Shown here: positions 7,105-12,791 of the stretch, piece after piece | How the letters are laid out: each line of letters begins with the position of its first letter | Numbering within the stretch: the stretch's first letter is position 1 | Assembly (NCBI GenBank): GCA_905199135.1 | Contig: CAJKFC010000055.1 | Coordinates: forward strand, 1-12,791 | Source: an uncultured Eubacteriales bacterium | GTDB lineage: Bacteria > Bacillota > Clostridia > Oscillospirales > Butyricicoccaceae | Direction of reading: 5' to 3' | DNA length: 12,791 bases | The notes under the pieces: model-generated | Told to the model about the DNA's origin: nothing | The model's input: only the letters and a program-made list of their open reading frames with translations | Database searches by the model: none | Made by a program: the position numbers and the translations under genes

Positions 7105-7138
7105 AAAGACACCGGAAAGATATCTTTCCGGTGTCTTT
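7105..7138. terminator. Bidirectional terminator between the convergent DUF4358 and M18 genes
   Basis: A perfect 15-bp inverted repeat (arms 7105-7119 and 7124-7138, loop ATAT) contains the GC core GACACCGG/CCGGTGTC. On the plus strand it is followed by GTTTTTAG; on the minus strand by CTTTTTACTTTTTTATC. Both converging operons therefore end here. The plus-strand T-run (7140-7144) overlaps the TAA stop codon of the M18 gene at 7143-7145, so the two transcription units are packed tightly. Confidence 0.93.
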
Positions 7139-7142
7139 GTTT

Positions 7143-8441
7143 TTAGCATACTGCGTCTTTGAGGTCGGCCTCAAACAGAGCCTTGAAAAGCTTTGTCATA
7201 TAGTACTGGTCGTCGGTGCCTGCCAGTTCTCTTATGGCGTGCATGGAAATCATGGGGTTTCCGATGTCGACGGTGGTCACTCCGTTTGCCGAAGCGATCA
7301 TCGGGCCTATCGTTCCTCCGCCTCTCATGTCACTGTGGTTTGTAAACACCTGATAGGGTATGCCGTTGTTCTCACACAGCCACACAAATATCGCAGAACC
7401 TCTGGAAGAAGTGGCATAGGACTGATACTGGGCGGTCTTGAGGACGGGGCCCTTGTTGAGATAGAGCTTGTGGTTGGGATCGGCCTTGGAGACATAGGCA
7501 GGGTGTGTGGCGTGAGCCATGTCCGCCGAGAACATTACGCTCTGAGCCAGAGCTCTGTACTTATCCTCTATCGAAAGTCCCAGCTTTTCGCATATTCTGT
7601 CCACCGTCATCATGAGGGAGTTGGACTTTGCGCCCCTTGTGGAAGTGGAGCCTATCTCCTCATGGTCATAGGCTACCGCTATGCAGGTATAGGGTGTTTC
7701 GGCCTCAAGAAGAGCGGTAAAGGAAGCGTGGACCATAGATGCGTCGTCGAGCCTTGCCGTCGAGATAAAGTCTTCGTCGGGGCCTACAAAGCAGCCGTCC
7801 TGATACTCATAGACCGTCAGATCAAAGCTGAGTATATCCTCTTTTTTGACCCCTGCCTTTTTGGCTATATAATCGGCGAATTTCTTTTCGCCGCCGTCAT
7901 TCTGGCAGAAGAAGGGCAGAACATCGGTCTGCATGCTGAGTTTCGCGTTCTCGTTGACCTCTCTGTTGAGATGTATGGCCAGTGAGGGAATTATGAGCAG
8001 GGGCTCATGGATATTGATGTTTACAGCCTTTATGCCCTTTCCGTCGCGGACGCAAAGTCTGCCTGCCACCGAGAGAGGTCTGTCAAACCATCCCCTTGTT
8101 ATCATGCCGCCGTATGGCTCTACGGTTATTCTCTCAAAGCCGCCGCCTATTTCCGACATAGCGGGCTTTATTCTGAAACCTGGGTAGTCGTGGTGGGCGC
8201 CCGACATTCTGAAACCTGTCTCGGCAACATCTTCTGTGCCCATTCTGAATGCCACAAGCTGGCTGCCGTCCTTTACATAGTAGTAAAGTCCGCTCTTTTC
8301 AAGATTCCACACTCCGTTTTCAGAAAGCTCCACAGCTCCTTTTTTGCCGAGCATCTCTTTGAGAAGCTCTATCGACTGAAAGGGTGTGGGAGCCTTATTC
8401 AAAAACTCCAAAAGTGATTTTGCATACTGCTTTTTTTCCAT
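7143..8441 (-). CDS. M18-family aminopeptidase (aspartyl aminopeptidase-like)
   Basis: The 432-residue cytoplasmic di-metal aminopeptidase removes N-terminal residues from peptides, in this family often acidic ones. Visible motifs are GAHHDYPGF (81-89, ligand His83 and Asp85), RLDD (230-233, bridging Asp232), DHEEIGS (259-265, catalytic Glu261 and ligand Glu262), SADMAHA (305-311, Asp307), KADPNHKLYLNKGPVLK (319-335) and the C-terminal SMHAIRE (399-405, His401), completing the metal site. Length fits bacterial M18 enzymes. The ATG has CTGGAG 8 nt upstream and is 14 nt from the stop of the pmbA-like gene, so it is the last gene of the tldD-tldE-M18 unit. Asp preference is known for the family but cannot be proven here. 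I leave the gene symbol open. Confidence 0.95.
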   Translation of the reverse strand: MEKKQYAKSLLEFLNKAPTPFQSIELLKEMLGKKGAVELSENGVWNLEKSGLYYYVKDGSQLVAFRMGTEDVAETGFRMSGAHHDYPGFRIKPAMSEIGGGFERITVEPYGGMITRGWFDRPLSVAGRLCVRDGKGIKAVNINIHEPLLIIPSLAIHLNREVNENAKLSMQTDVLPFFCQNDGGEKKFADYIAKKAGVKKEDILSFDLTVYEYQDGCFVGPDEDFISTARLDDASMVHASFTALLEAETPYTCIAVAYDHEEIGSTSTRGAKSNSLMMTVDRICEKLGLSIEDKYRALAQSVMFSADMAHATHPAYVSKADPNHKLYLNKGPVLKTAQYQSYATSSRGSAIFVWLCENNGIPYQVFTNHSDMRGGGTIGPMIASANGVTTVDIGNPMISMHAIRELAGTDDQYYMTKLFKALFEADLKDAVC

Positions 8442-8455
8442 TTTTATGTCTCCAG

Positions 8456-9748
8456 CTATATAATAGTTACATTGTCAAAGGCTATATACGGAAGCTCCGA
8501 GCCGCCGTCGTTTACCTTCTCTTTTGATATGGCCTTTATGTTCATCAGCATATCGGAAAGGTTGGCGGAAATCACGGTCTCTCTTGCCGCCCCGGCTATC
8601 TTGCCGTTTTTAATGTAAAAACTGTTTTTGGCTATGCCCGAAAGTTCACCCGATGCGCCTGCGTTGCCGCCCGAATACCTGTTGATGAGTATTCCTTCCT
8701 CAATAGAGGACAGAATATCCTCAAATGAAGTGTCTCCTGCCTCGACAGTAAAGTATCCGCCTGCGCTCTTTCTCCTGTCTATTCCCGTCTTTTGAGATGT
8801 ATACATATCGGGCATCAGACTTTTGAGAACTCCTTTTTCTATTATCGTCTGCTCCTCGCACACAAATCCGTCGTCTGTGAACATGGTGTTGTACGCCATA
8901 TTCTCATCTGCGGGGCAGCTTTTAAGGGTCAGGCTGTCACAGGCGACCTTGCTGCCGACAGCATTCTGCCACCTGCTGTTTCCGCCTATAAGGGCGGAGG
9001 AAGATGCATAGGCGTTTATAAGCTGTCCCAAAAAATCCCTCAGGCAGTGAGGCGCCACAAGCATTACTCCCACCGTCTTTTTGCCTGATTTCTCGGTGTT
9101 CACCATATGTGCGGCCTCTCCCAGCCTCTTGTCCACAAGACCGAGCTCTATGAACGGGGTGTCAAGGTCCTTAAAGGACATATTGTATGTGTTAAAGGAG
9201 GAATTTTTATCTCCCTCAAAGCCCGAGAACATGATCGACATGCTGTAAAAATCGTCGCTCTCTGAAAGTTCCGCGCCGAAGCTGTTGCAGTACACTCTCT
9301 CCTCCTGTGTATATAGCATCACAAGCTGTCTTATATGCACATTGGGGTGTCTCTCCTTGGCGTTTTTAAGGAATTCCTCTGTTCTCTCTATGAGCTTTTT
9401 GAGCTGAGGCTCTCTGAAAGCCTTTCCGAAGGAGGCCTTTTCGGCGCTCTCATTAAATGAGACCGTGTCGTCTGCCTTTCCGCCCTTTGAATTTTCAAGG
9501 CACTGTACGGCCGCCCCATCTACCGTCTGCCTGTCGCCGCTGCTTATGGAGGCAGCTCCCATTTTGCCGTCGAAATAGCCCTTCATGGCTATGCTTGTCT
9601 CGTCATTTACCGTCCTTAAAAGCTCAATTTTTCCGCTTAAAGCCGTTAGATCCCATGTTGTTGAGAAAACTCCTTCGCACTGGGCTTTCTGGGCTCCCGA
9701 GTTTTCGAGAGCCTTGAGGGCGTATTTTACCGTTTCAAGATTTTTCAT
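8456..9748 (-). CDS. pmbA: TldE/PmbA-like subunit of the TldD/E protease
   Basis: The 430-residue protein is the non-catalytic partner in TldD/TldE, a heterodimeric protease that in E. coli matures microcin B17 and degrades the CcdA antitoxin. The N-terminal half carries the beta-rich U62-type fold (about 1-180). The C-terminal half shows the family's closing motifs, SGGNAGASGELSG (359-371) and FYIKNGKIAG (377-386), followed by ETVISANLSDML. The HExxxH zinc motif is absent, as expected for TldE and unlike its neighbour. Its ATG lies 1 nt after the tldD stop, with GGGAGG inside the tldD end, so the subunits are translated together in probable equal amounts. The length is slightly short against E. 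coli TldE (450), with no sign of damage. Confidence 0.93.
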   Translation of the reverse strand: MKNLETVKYALKALENSGAQKAQCEGVFSTTWDLTALSGKIELLRTVNDETSIAMKGYFDGKMGAASISSGDRQTVDGAAVQCLENSKGGKADDTVSFNESAEKASFGKAFREPQLKKLIERTEEFLKNAKERHPNVHIRQLVMLYTQEERVYCNSFGAELSESDDFYSMSIMFSGFEGDKNSSFNTYNMSFKDLDTPFIELGLVDKRLGEAAHMVNTEKSGKKTVGVMLVAPHCLRDFLGQLINAYASSSALIGGNSRWQNAVGSKVACDSLTLKSCPADENMAYNTMFTDDGFVCEEQTIIEKGVLKSLMPDMYTSQKTGIDRRKSAGGYFTVEAGDTSFEDILSSIEEGILINRYSGGNAGASGELSGIAKNSFYIKNGKIAGAARETVISANLSDMLMNIKAISKEKVNDGGSELPYIAFDNVTII

Positions 9749-9749
9749 A

Positions 9750-11129
9750 TTATCTGCCTCCCAAAACTGCGCGGCATTTGAGAGCGGGGCCGCCCATGGC
9801 GTTGCCCATCGGCTGGTTTTTGCCGCATCTTCCGCTGGCCTTCCACTTTACGCTGTCTCCCACCATGGACACCGTCTTGAGCATGTCAAATGCAACGCCG
9901 CAGAGAGTTGTGTCCTTTATGGCTCTGCCCAGCTTGCCGTCCTTTATCTCATAGCCCATGGTGACGCCGAACATGAACTCGCTGGTGCCGTCGGCCTGTC
10001 CGTTGCTGGGAGTTATAAGGTAATATCCCTTTTCAACCGTGGCTATCATGTCTTCCAGCTTATCTTTGCCGGGCAGTATGCAGGTGTTTCTCATGCGGAC
10101 TATCGGCTCGTCTTTATACGAAAATGCTCTGCCGTTGCCCTTGGGCGTCGTTCCCACTATCGGTGCATCAAAGCGGTTGCACATGTAGTCCAAAAGCACG
10201 CCGTCCTTTATGATGACCACATCTTCAGCCTTTGTGCCCTCGTCGTCGACAAATATGGACAAAGGCGCCTGCTCTCCCAAAGCGGTGTGTGCAAAGTCCA
10301 CAAGGGAGACCTTTTCACTGCCCACCGCCATATTTCTGAAGTTCTTGGCTATGGAGCCGCCCCTCACAAGGTCGCTCTCCACAGTGTGTCCTATGGCTTC
10401 GTGAGCGAGAATACCCGCCATCTCGCTGTCGAGTATCAGGTCGTGTTCTCCCGCCTCGGCGTAAACTCCGTCTCTCTTGTCCATAAGGCGGCTGTAAAGC
10501 AGGTCGAGCTGACCGTCAAAATCGGTGGGCGACTTGAAGTACATATCGAAAAGCCCTCCGCCGCCCAAAGTTACCGAAAGGTCCACAGGGGCACCGCCGC
10601 TGTCCTTTACCGTAAAACGCACAACTATATGACATCTTGGCAGCACTCTCTCCACATCGAAACCGTCGGTTACGGCGAGAGAAACGCTGGTGCACTCCTC
10701 CAAAAGCCTTACGCTGCGGCCCGAAAGTCCCTTGTATCTGGCGGCGATGTGGGCGTCGAGCTGCGTCACAAAATCGAGAAGATAGGACTGGGGATGCTTT
10801 ACAAAGGCAATATGAGCCTTCGCCTCTCCGTTTTTCACCTCGCCCAAAATATGTCCTCTGTGCTGAGAGGAAAGGGCGAGGACATCGGCGTTGAGCTTTG
10901 CGCCTTCCAGGGCTCTTTTCACGCTGTCCTCGTTTATTCCGGGATAGGATGCGGCTCCGAATACCCCGTCCTTATAGATTCTCGCGAAGACGCCCGAAAT
11001 ATCCGACCTCTGATTCATCGTCAGATTTCCGTTGGTAAACATTATTGTATTTGTGTAGTTGGTATGGGCTCTCAGCTCTCCGTGAGCTGTCATACCCGAC
11101 AAATACGGTTTCAGTACATCGATGTTCAT
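9750..11129 (-). CDS. tldD: TldD metalloprotease subunit
   Basis: The 459-residue protein is the catalytic half of the TldD/TldE protease. The zinc site HEAIGH is at 243-248 (His243, Glu244, His248), and the conserved C-terminal Cys that completes the site in characterised TldD proteins is Cys435 in SGRCGKNQPM. Other family marks are the DGVLLDYM strand (309-316), SNGQADGTSEF near 375-385 and GYEIKDGKLG (392-401). The ATG is preceded by AAGGAGGAGCC, the strongest ribosome binding site in the window, and the promoter lies only 29-57 nt upstream. Substrates are unfolded or modified short peptides in known cases. No ribosomal-peptide modification genes are in view, so the housekeeping peptide-degradation role suggested by the M18 partner is more likely than toxin maturation. 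Confidence 0.96.
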   Translation of the reverse strand: MNIDVLKPYLSGMTAHGELRAHTNYTNTIMFTNGNLTMNQRSDISGVFARIYKDGVFGAASYPGINEDSVKRALEGAKLNADVLALSSQHRGHILGEVKNGEAKAHIAFVKHPQSYLLDFVTQLDAHIAARYKGLSGRSVRLLEECTSVSLAVTDGFDVERVLPRCHIVVRFTVKDSGGAPVDLSVTLGGGGLFDMYFKSPTDFDGQLDLLYSRLMDKRDGVYAEAGEHDLILDSEMAGILAHEAIGHTVESDLVRGGSIAKNFRNMAVGSEKVSLVDFAHTALGEQAPLSIFVDDEGTKAEDVVIIKDGVLLDYMCNRFDAPIVGTTPKGNGRAFSYKDEPIVRMRNTCILPGKDKLEDMIATVEKGYYLITPSNGQADGTSEFMFGVTMGYEIKDGKLGRAIKDTTLCGVAFDMLKTVSMVGDSVKWKASGRCGKNQPMGNAMGGPALKCRAVLGGR

Positions 11130-11157
11130 GGCTCCTCCTTATGGTTTTATTGATATA

Positions 11158-11186
11158 ATTATATATCTTATTCACCAAAAAAGCAA
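11158..11186 (-). promoter_or_regulatory. Sigma-A promoter of the tldD operon
   Basis: On the minus strand TTGCTT (11181-11186) and a perfect TATAAT (11158-11163) are separated by 17 bp. Transcription should start near 11151, giving a leader of only about 20 nt that contains little more than the ribosome binding site. It sits directly after the terminator pair of the upstream gene. Confidence 0.8.
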
Positions 11187-11193
11187 GAAAAAA

Positions 11194-11216
11194 CCGTCTG
11201 TCAAATGGGCAGACGG
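11194..11216 (-). terminator. Rho-independent terminator after the 485-residue protein gene
   Basis: CCGTCTG (11194-11200) and CAGACGG (11210-11216) form a 7-bp GC-rich stem with a 9-nt loop. On the minus strand it runs straight into TTTTTTC. It is the second of two consecutive stems at the end of this gene and the better terminator of the two. Confidence 0.92.
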
Positions 11217-11223
11217 CAAAATA

Positions 11224-11253
11224 TCAGAGGATATTCAGCACAATATCCTCTGA
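11224..11253 (-). repeat. Inverted repeat spanning the last ten codons of the 485-residue protein
   Basis: A perfect 12-bp inverted repeat (arms 11224-11235 and 11242-11253, 6-nt loop) coincides with the codons for SEDIVLNIL plus the TGA stop. On the minus strand it is followed by TATTTTG, then 7 nt after the arm by the second stem at 11194-11216. It may be part of a tandem terminator or protect the mRNA 3' end. On the plus strand it is followed by a six-T run (11257-11262), but no plus-strand gene ends here. Confidence 0.8.
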
Positions 11254-12681
11254 ATCTTTTTTATAAAATTTCATTTTCCACATGATGCTCAAAGGCTCCT
11301 CAAAATACAGCGACGAGCATGCGCTATGCACTGTGCTCTGCCCTAAATATATAGCGGTAGGGCCGTCGGCTCCTCCGATTATACCCACACAGCAAGACGC
11401 CTCGGGAGATATTGGATCCTGCACCTTTACTATCGGTCTGTCTCCCCCGCTGTTATCGCTTATCATCAGTTCACCGTCGGGAATAGGCGGCTCGACAGTA
11501 TAGCTTATGACGGCATAATTCAGGGGAAACTCCATGTTCGGCTCATTGAATGTCCAATCGGGCAGTTTTTCCGTTTCAATATCCGTGACGGTAAGTGTGT
11601 GCTTTATGCCAGTTACGGGAGATATGAATTCCACCTTGTCACCCTTCTGACCCTTAAAACGAAGACCTTTCACCGCTCTCGGTCTTTGACTCAGCCCCAG
11701 CTCTATATGGTGATTCTCGTCCTTTTTTATCTTTACGTGAAAGGCAAAACGGTTTATCACCCAGTCCTTTTCCATGTCCAGACCGTAGTGCTCCGCCACA
11801 TATTTTCCGTCGTTTATACCCTCATCGTTCAAATGACAGAAAACAGTGCCGCAGCCTCTGTACTCTTTTATCTCTTTTCCGTCGATAAGGAAAGTGGGCG
11901 CTATATCGATATCGAGGGGATTTTCTCCTTCAAGCTCCTCTGCTCTGCCTGTTTCCTCAAAAGCTTCTGCCTTTTGGGCAAAATTATCTGTCTCTTCTCT
12001 CTTTACGGCGATACAGCAGTCTATTACAACGCCTTTTCCAAAGAAATATACGGCGGGTATCACGCCCTCTTTGCCGTCCCATTCAAAATCAAGGTTTACG
12101 GGGATTTCCCTGCCTCTTCTCGCCTTTCTTCTATGGCTTGTAAAGTCTCCTTCAAAGGTGACCTTCCACTTTGGCATTTTAGGTTCCTCGGGCACCCAGT
12201 CATAGTATTCATCTTCATATTTGATTTTTGAGCCGTCAAACCCATCCCTCATCGCTTTAAGATAATCATAGGGGTTTTCCATGGGCTTCACACCGAAGTT
12301 TTTCAAGTCATCAAAGGCTTTCTGCATTTCCTCTGTCACCTCTGAAGATGAGACAAATTCTTGGAACTCGTCCTTCGTAAACATATTTACCTGCTCTATG
12401 GCGGCAAGGTGACGGCAACGCAAAAGCAGAGACAGAAAATCTTCAAAACATTCAGCCGCTTTGGCCACATGTTTTCCCGGCTCATTCATTGGCGATACGG
12501 TAAATACGGCGTCCTTAAATCCCCTTATAAAGCAGCAGTGCACCCCGTCTACCCCTTCATAGCCGATAATATCGGCGTATTTGGGCGTGCAGAAATATCT
12601 GACCTTCTCACCTCTCATTTCTAAACCCAAAGGAGAAAGGTCTATGCCCTTTTCAATCAGTTTCTTATATGTATTCTTCAT
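11224..12681 (-). CDS. Uncharacterised protein with an OadB-like GIIGGADGPTAIYL segment
   Basis: I cannot assign a function to this 485-residue protein. It has no signal peptide and no membrane helix. The N-terminal part (about 1-165) includes GVDGVHCCFIRGF (43-55) and SPMNEPGKHV (63-72). A middle, beta-rich part (about 168-430) has basic HRRKARRGRE (183-192), and GVVIDCC (217-223). Residues 432-446 read VGIIGGADGPTAIYL, practically the conserved segment of sodium-pumping decarboxylase beta subunits that contains their essential Asp (here Asp439). The tail (456-485) is hydrophobic and charged in alternation. Cysteines are frequent (31, 49, 50, 78, 89, 222, 223, 277, 282, 430, 431, 455). The start is ATG 12681, with GGAGAG about 5 nt upstream; a reading from 12765 would translate tRNA sequence. 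I have an unverified impression of similar proteins in gut Firmicutes. Confidence 0.85.
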   Translation of the reverse strand: MKNTYKKLIEKGIDLSPLGLEMRGEKVRYFCTPKYADIIGYEGVDGVHCCFIRGFKDAVFTVSPMNEPGKHVAKAAECFEDFLSLLLRCRHLAAIEQVNMFTKDEFQEFVSSSEVTEEMQKAFDDLKNFGVKPMENPYDYLKAMRDGFDGSKIKYEDEYYDWVPEEPKMPKWKVTFEGDFTSHRRKARRGREIPVNLDFEWDGKEGVIPAVYFFGKGVVIDCCIAVKREETDNFAQKAEAFEETGRAEELEGENPLDIDIAPTFLIDGKEIKEYRGCGTVFCHLNDEGINDGKYVAEHYGLDMEKDWVINRFAFHVKIKKDENHHIELGLSQRPRAVKGLRFKGQKGDKVEFISPVTGIKHTLTVTDIETEKLPDWTFNEPNMEFPLNYAVISYTVEPPIPDGELMISDNSGGDRPIVKVQDPISPEASCCVGIIGGADGPTAIYLGQSTVHSACSSLYFEEPLSIMWKMKFYKKDSEDIVLNIL

Positions 12682-12710
12682 ACTTCTCTCCGATTTCGAG
12701 ACAAAATAGC

Positions 12711-12735
12711 AAAAAGGAGAGTACAAAGTACTCTC
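12711..12735 (-). terminator. Terminator of the tRNA-Leu transcript
   Basis: GAGAGTAC (12717-12724) and GTACTCTC (12728-12735) form a perfect 8-bp stem with a 3-nt loop, beginning at the base after the tRNA CCA end. On the minus strand it is followed by CTTTTTGC. Only about 30 nt separate its U-tract from the start codon of the 485-residue protein. Confidence 0.85.
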
Positions 12736-12791
12736 TGGTGCGGGTAACAGGAGTCGAACCTGCACATCTAAGACACCGGAACCTAAATCCG
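12736..12791 (-). tRNA. tRNA-Leu, anticodon UAG (3' part; 5' part beyond the window)
   Basis: The 56 visible bases on the minus strand cover the end of the anticodon arm through to CCA. The anticodon stem CGGA/TCCG encloses the loop TTTAGGT, placing the anticodon TAG at 12783-12785, which reads CUN leucine codons. The long variable arm (GTGTCTTAGATGT region) is typical of the class II tRNA-Leu. The T arm is CAGGTTCGACTCCTG, the acceptor strand ends CCCGC, and A73 plus an encoded CCA (12736-12738) follow. A73 is the leucine discriminator base. The D arm and 5' acceptor strand lie outside the window. Confidence 0.95.

Noticed and set aside
9585..11153. Open reading frame of 522 codons on the plus strand
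   Set aside because: It lies antisense to tldD and the start of pmbA, whose domains and ribosome binding sites are clear. The product has no recognisable domain and no proper ribosome binding site. Long mirror frames are expected from the codon bias of the real genes.
11224..12681. Calling the protein a sodium-pumping decarboxylase beta subunit
   Set aside because: Only a stretch of about 15 residues matches; the multiple membrane helices of that family are missing.
12682..12765. 28-residue N-terminal extension of the 485-residue protein
   Set aside because: The extension would be translated from the 3' half of tRNA-Leu and its terminator. The ATG at 12681 has its own GGAGAG site.
12682..12791. 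Integration site at the tRNA-Leu 3' end
   Set aside because: No repeat of the tRNA 3' end and no integrase gene is found elsewhere in the window.

Overview
The window looks like a chromosomal segment of an anaerobic, low-to-mid GC Gram-positive bacterium, probably a gut Clostridia member. This is inferred from strong AAGGAGG-type ribosome binding sites, near-consensus sigma-A promoters, lipoproteins with LxGC lipoboxes followed by Thr/Glu/Ser-rich linkers, a DUF4358-type lipoprotein, and a C-terminal sequence style I associate with gut Firmicutes. No species can be named from sequence alone.

Region 1 (1-4996, minus strand) is a peptide-uptake operon read from right to left. It runs from a strong promoter (4968-4996) through a lipoprotein substrate-binding protein, a perfect hairpin (3212-3241), permease B, permease C and an M20D amidohydrolase, to the first 46 residues of an OppD-type ATPase cut by the window edge. 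The junctions after the hairpin are very tight (0 nt, 10 nt, 4-nt overlap). The logic appears to be import of peptides or acylated amino acids followed by hydrolysis in the cytoplasm.

Region 2 (5097-7138) holds a short thioredoxin gene on the minus strand with its own terminator. Divergent from it is a plus-strand pair: a membrane-anchored SGNH/GDSL-type hydrolase and a DUF4358-like lipoprotein, driven by an extended -10 promoter at 5576-5604. This pair ends in a perfect bidirectional hairpin shared with the convergent operon to its right.

Region 3 (7143-11186, minus strand) is an operon of tldD, pmbA/tldE and an M18 aminopeptidase, with a good promoter at 11158-11186. TldD/TldE form a two-subunit metalloprotease acting on unfolded or modified peptides, and the M18 enzyme trims peptide N-termini, so the group reads as a peptide-degradation module. 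With region 1, most of the window is about taking up and breaking down peptides.

Region 4 (11194-12791, minus strand) holds a tRNA-Leu (anticodon UAG, 5' part outside the window), its terminator, and a 485-residue protein I cannot assign. Near its C terminus that protein carries a near-exact copy of the GIIGGADGPTAIYL segment of sodium-pumping decarboxylase beta subunits (OadB), although it is otherwise a soluble, membrane-segment-free protein. Its last ten codons form an inverted repeat. This is the most unusual item in the window. I found no CRISPR array, transposase, phage gene or obvious new defence system.
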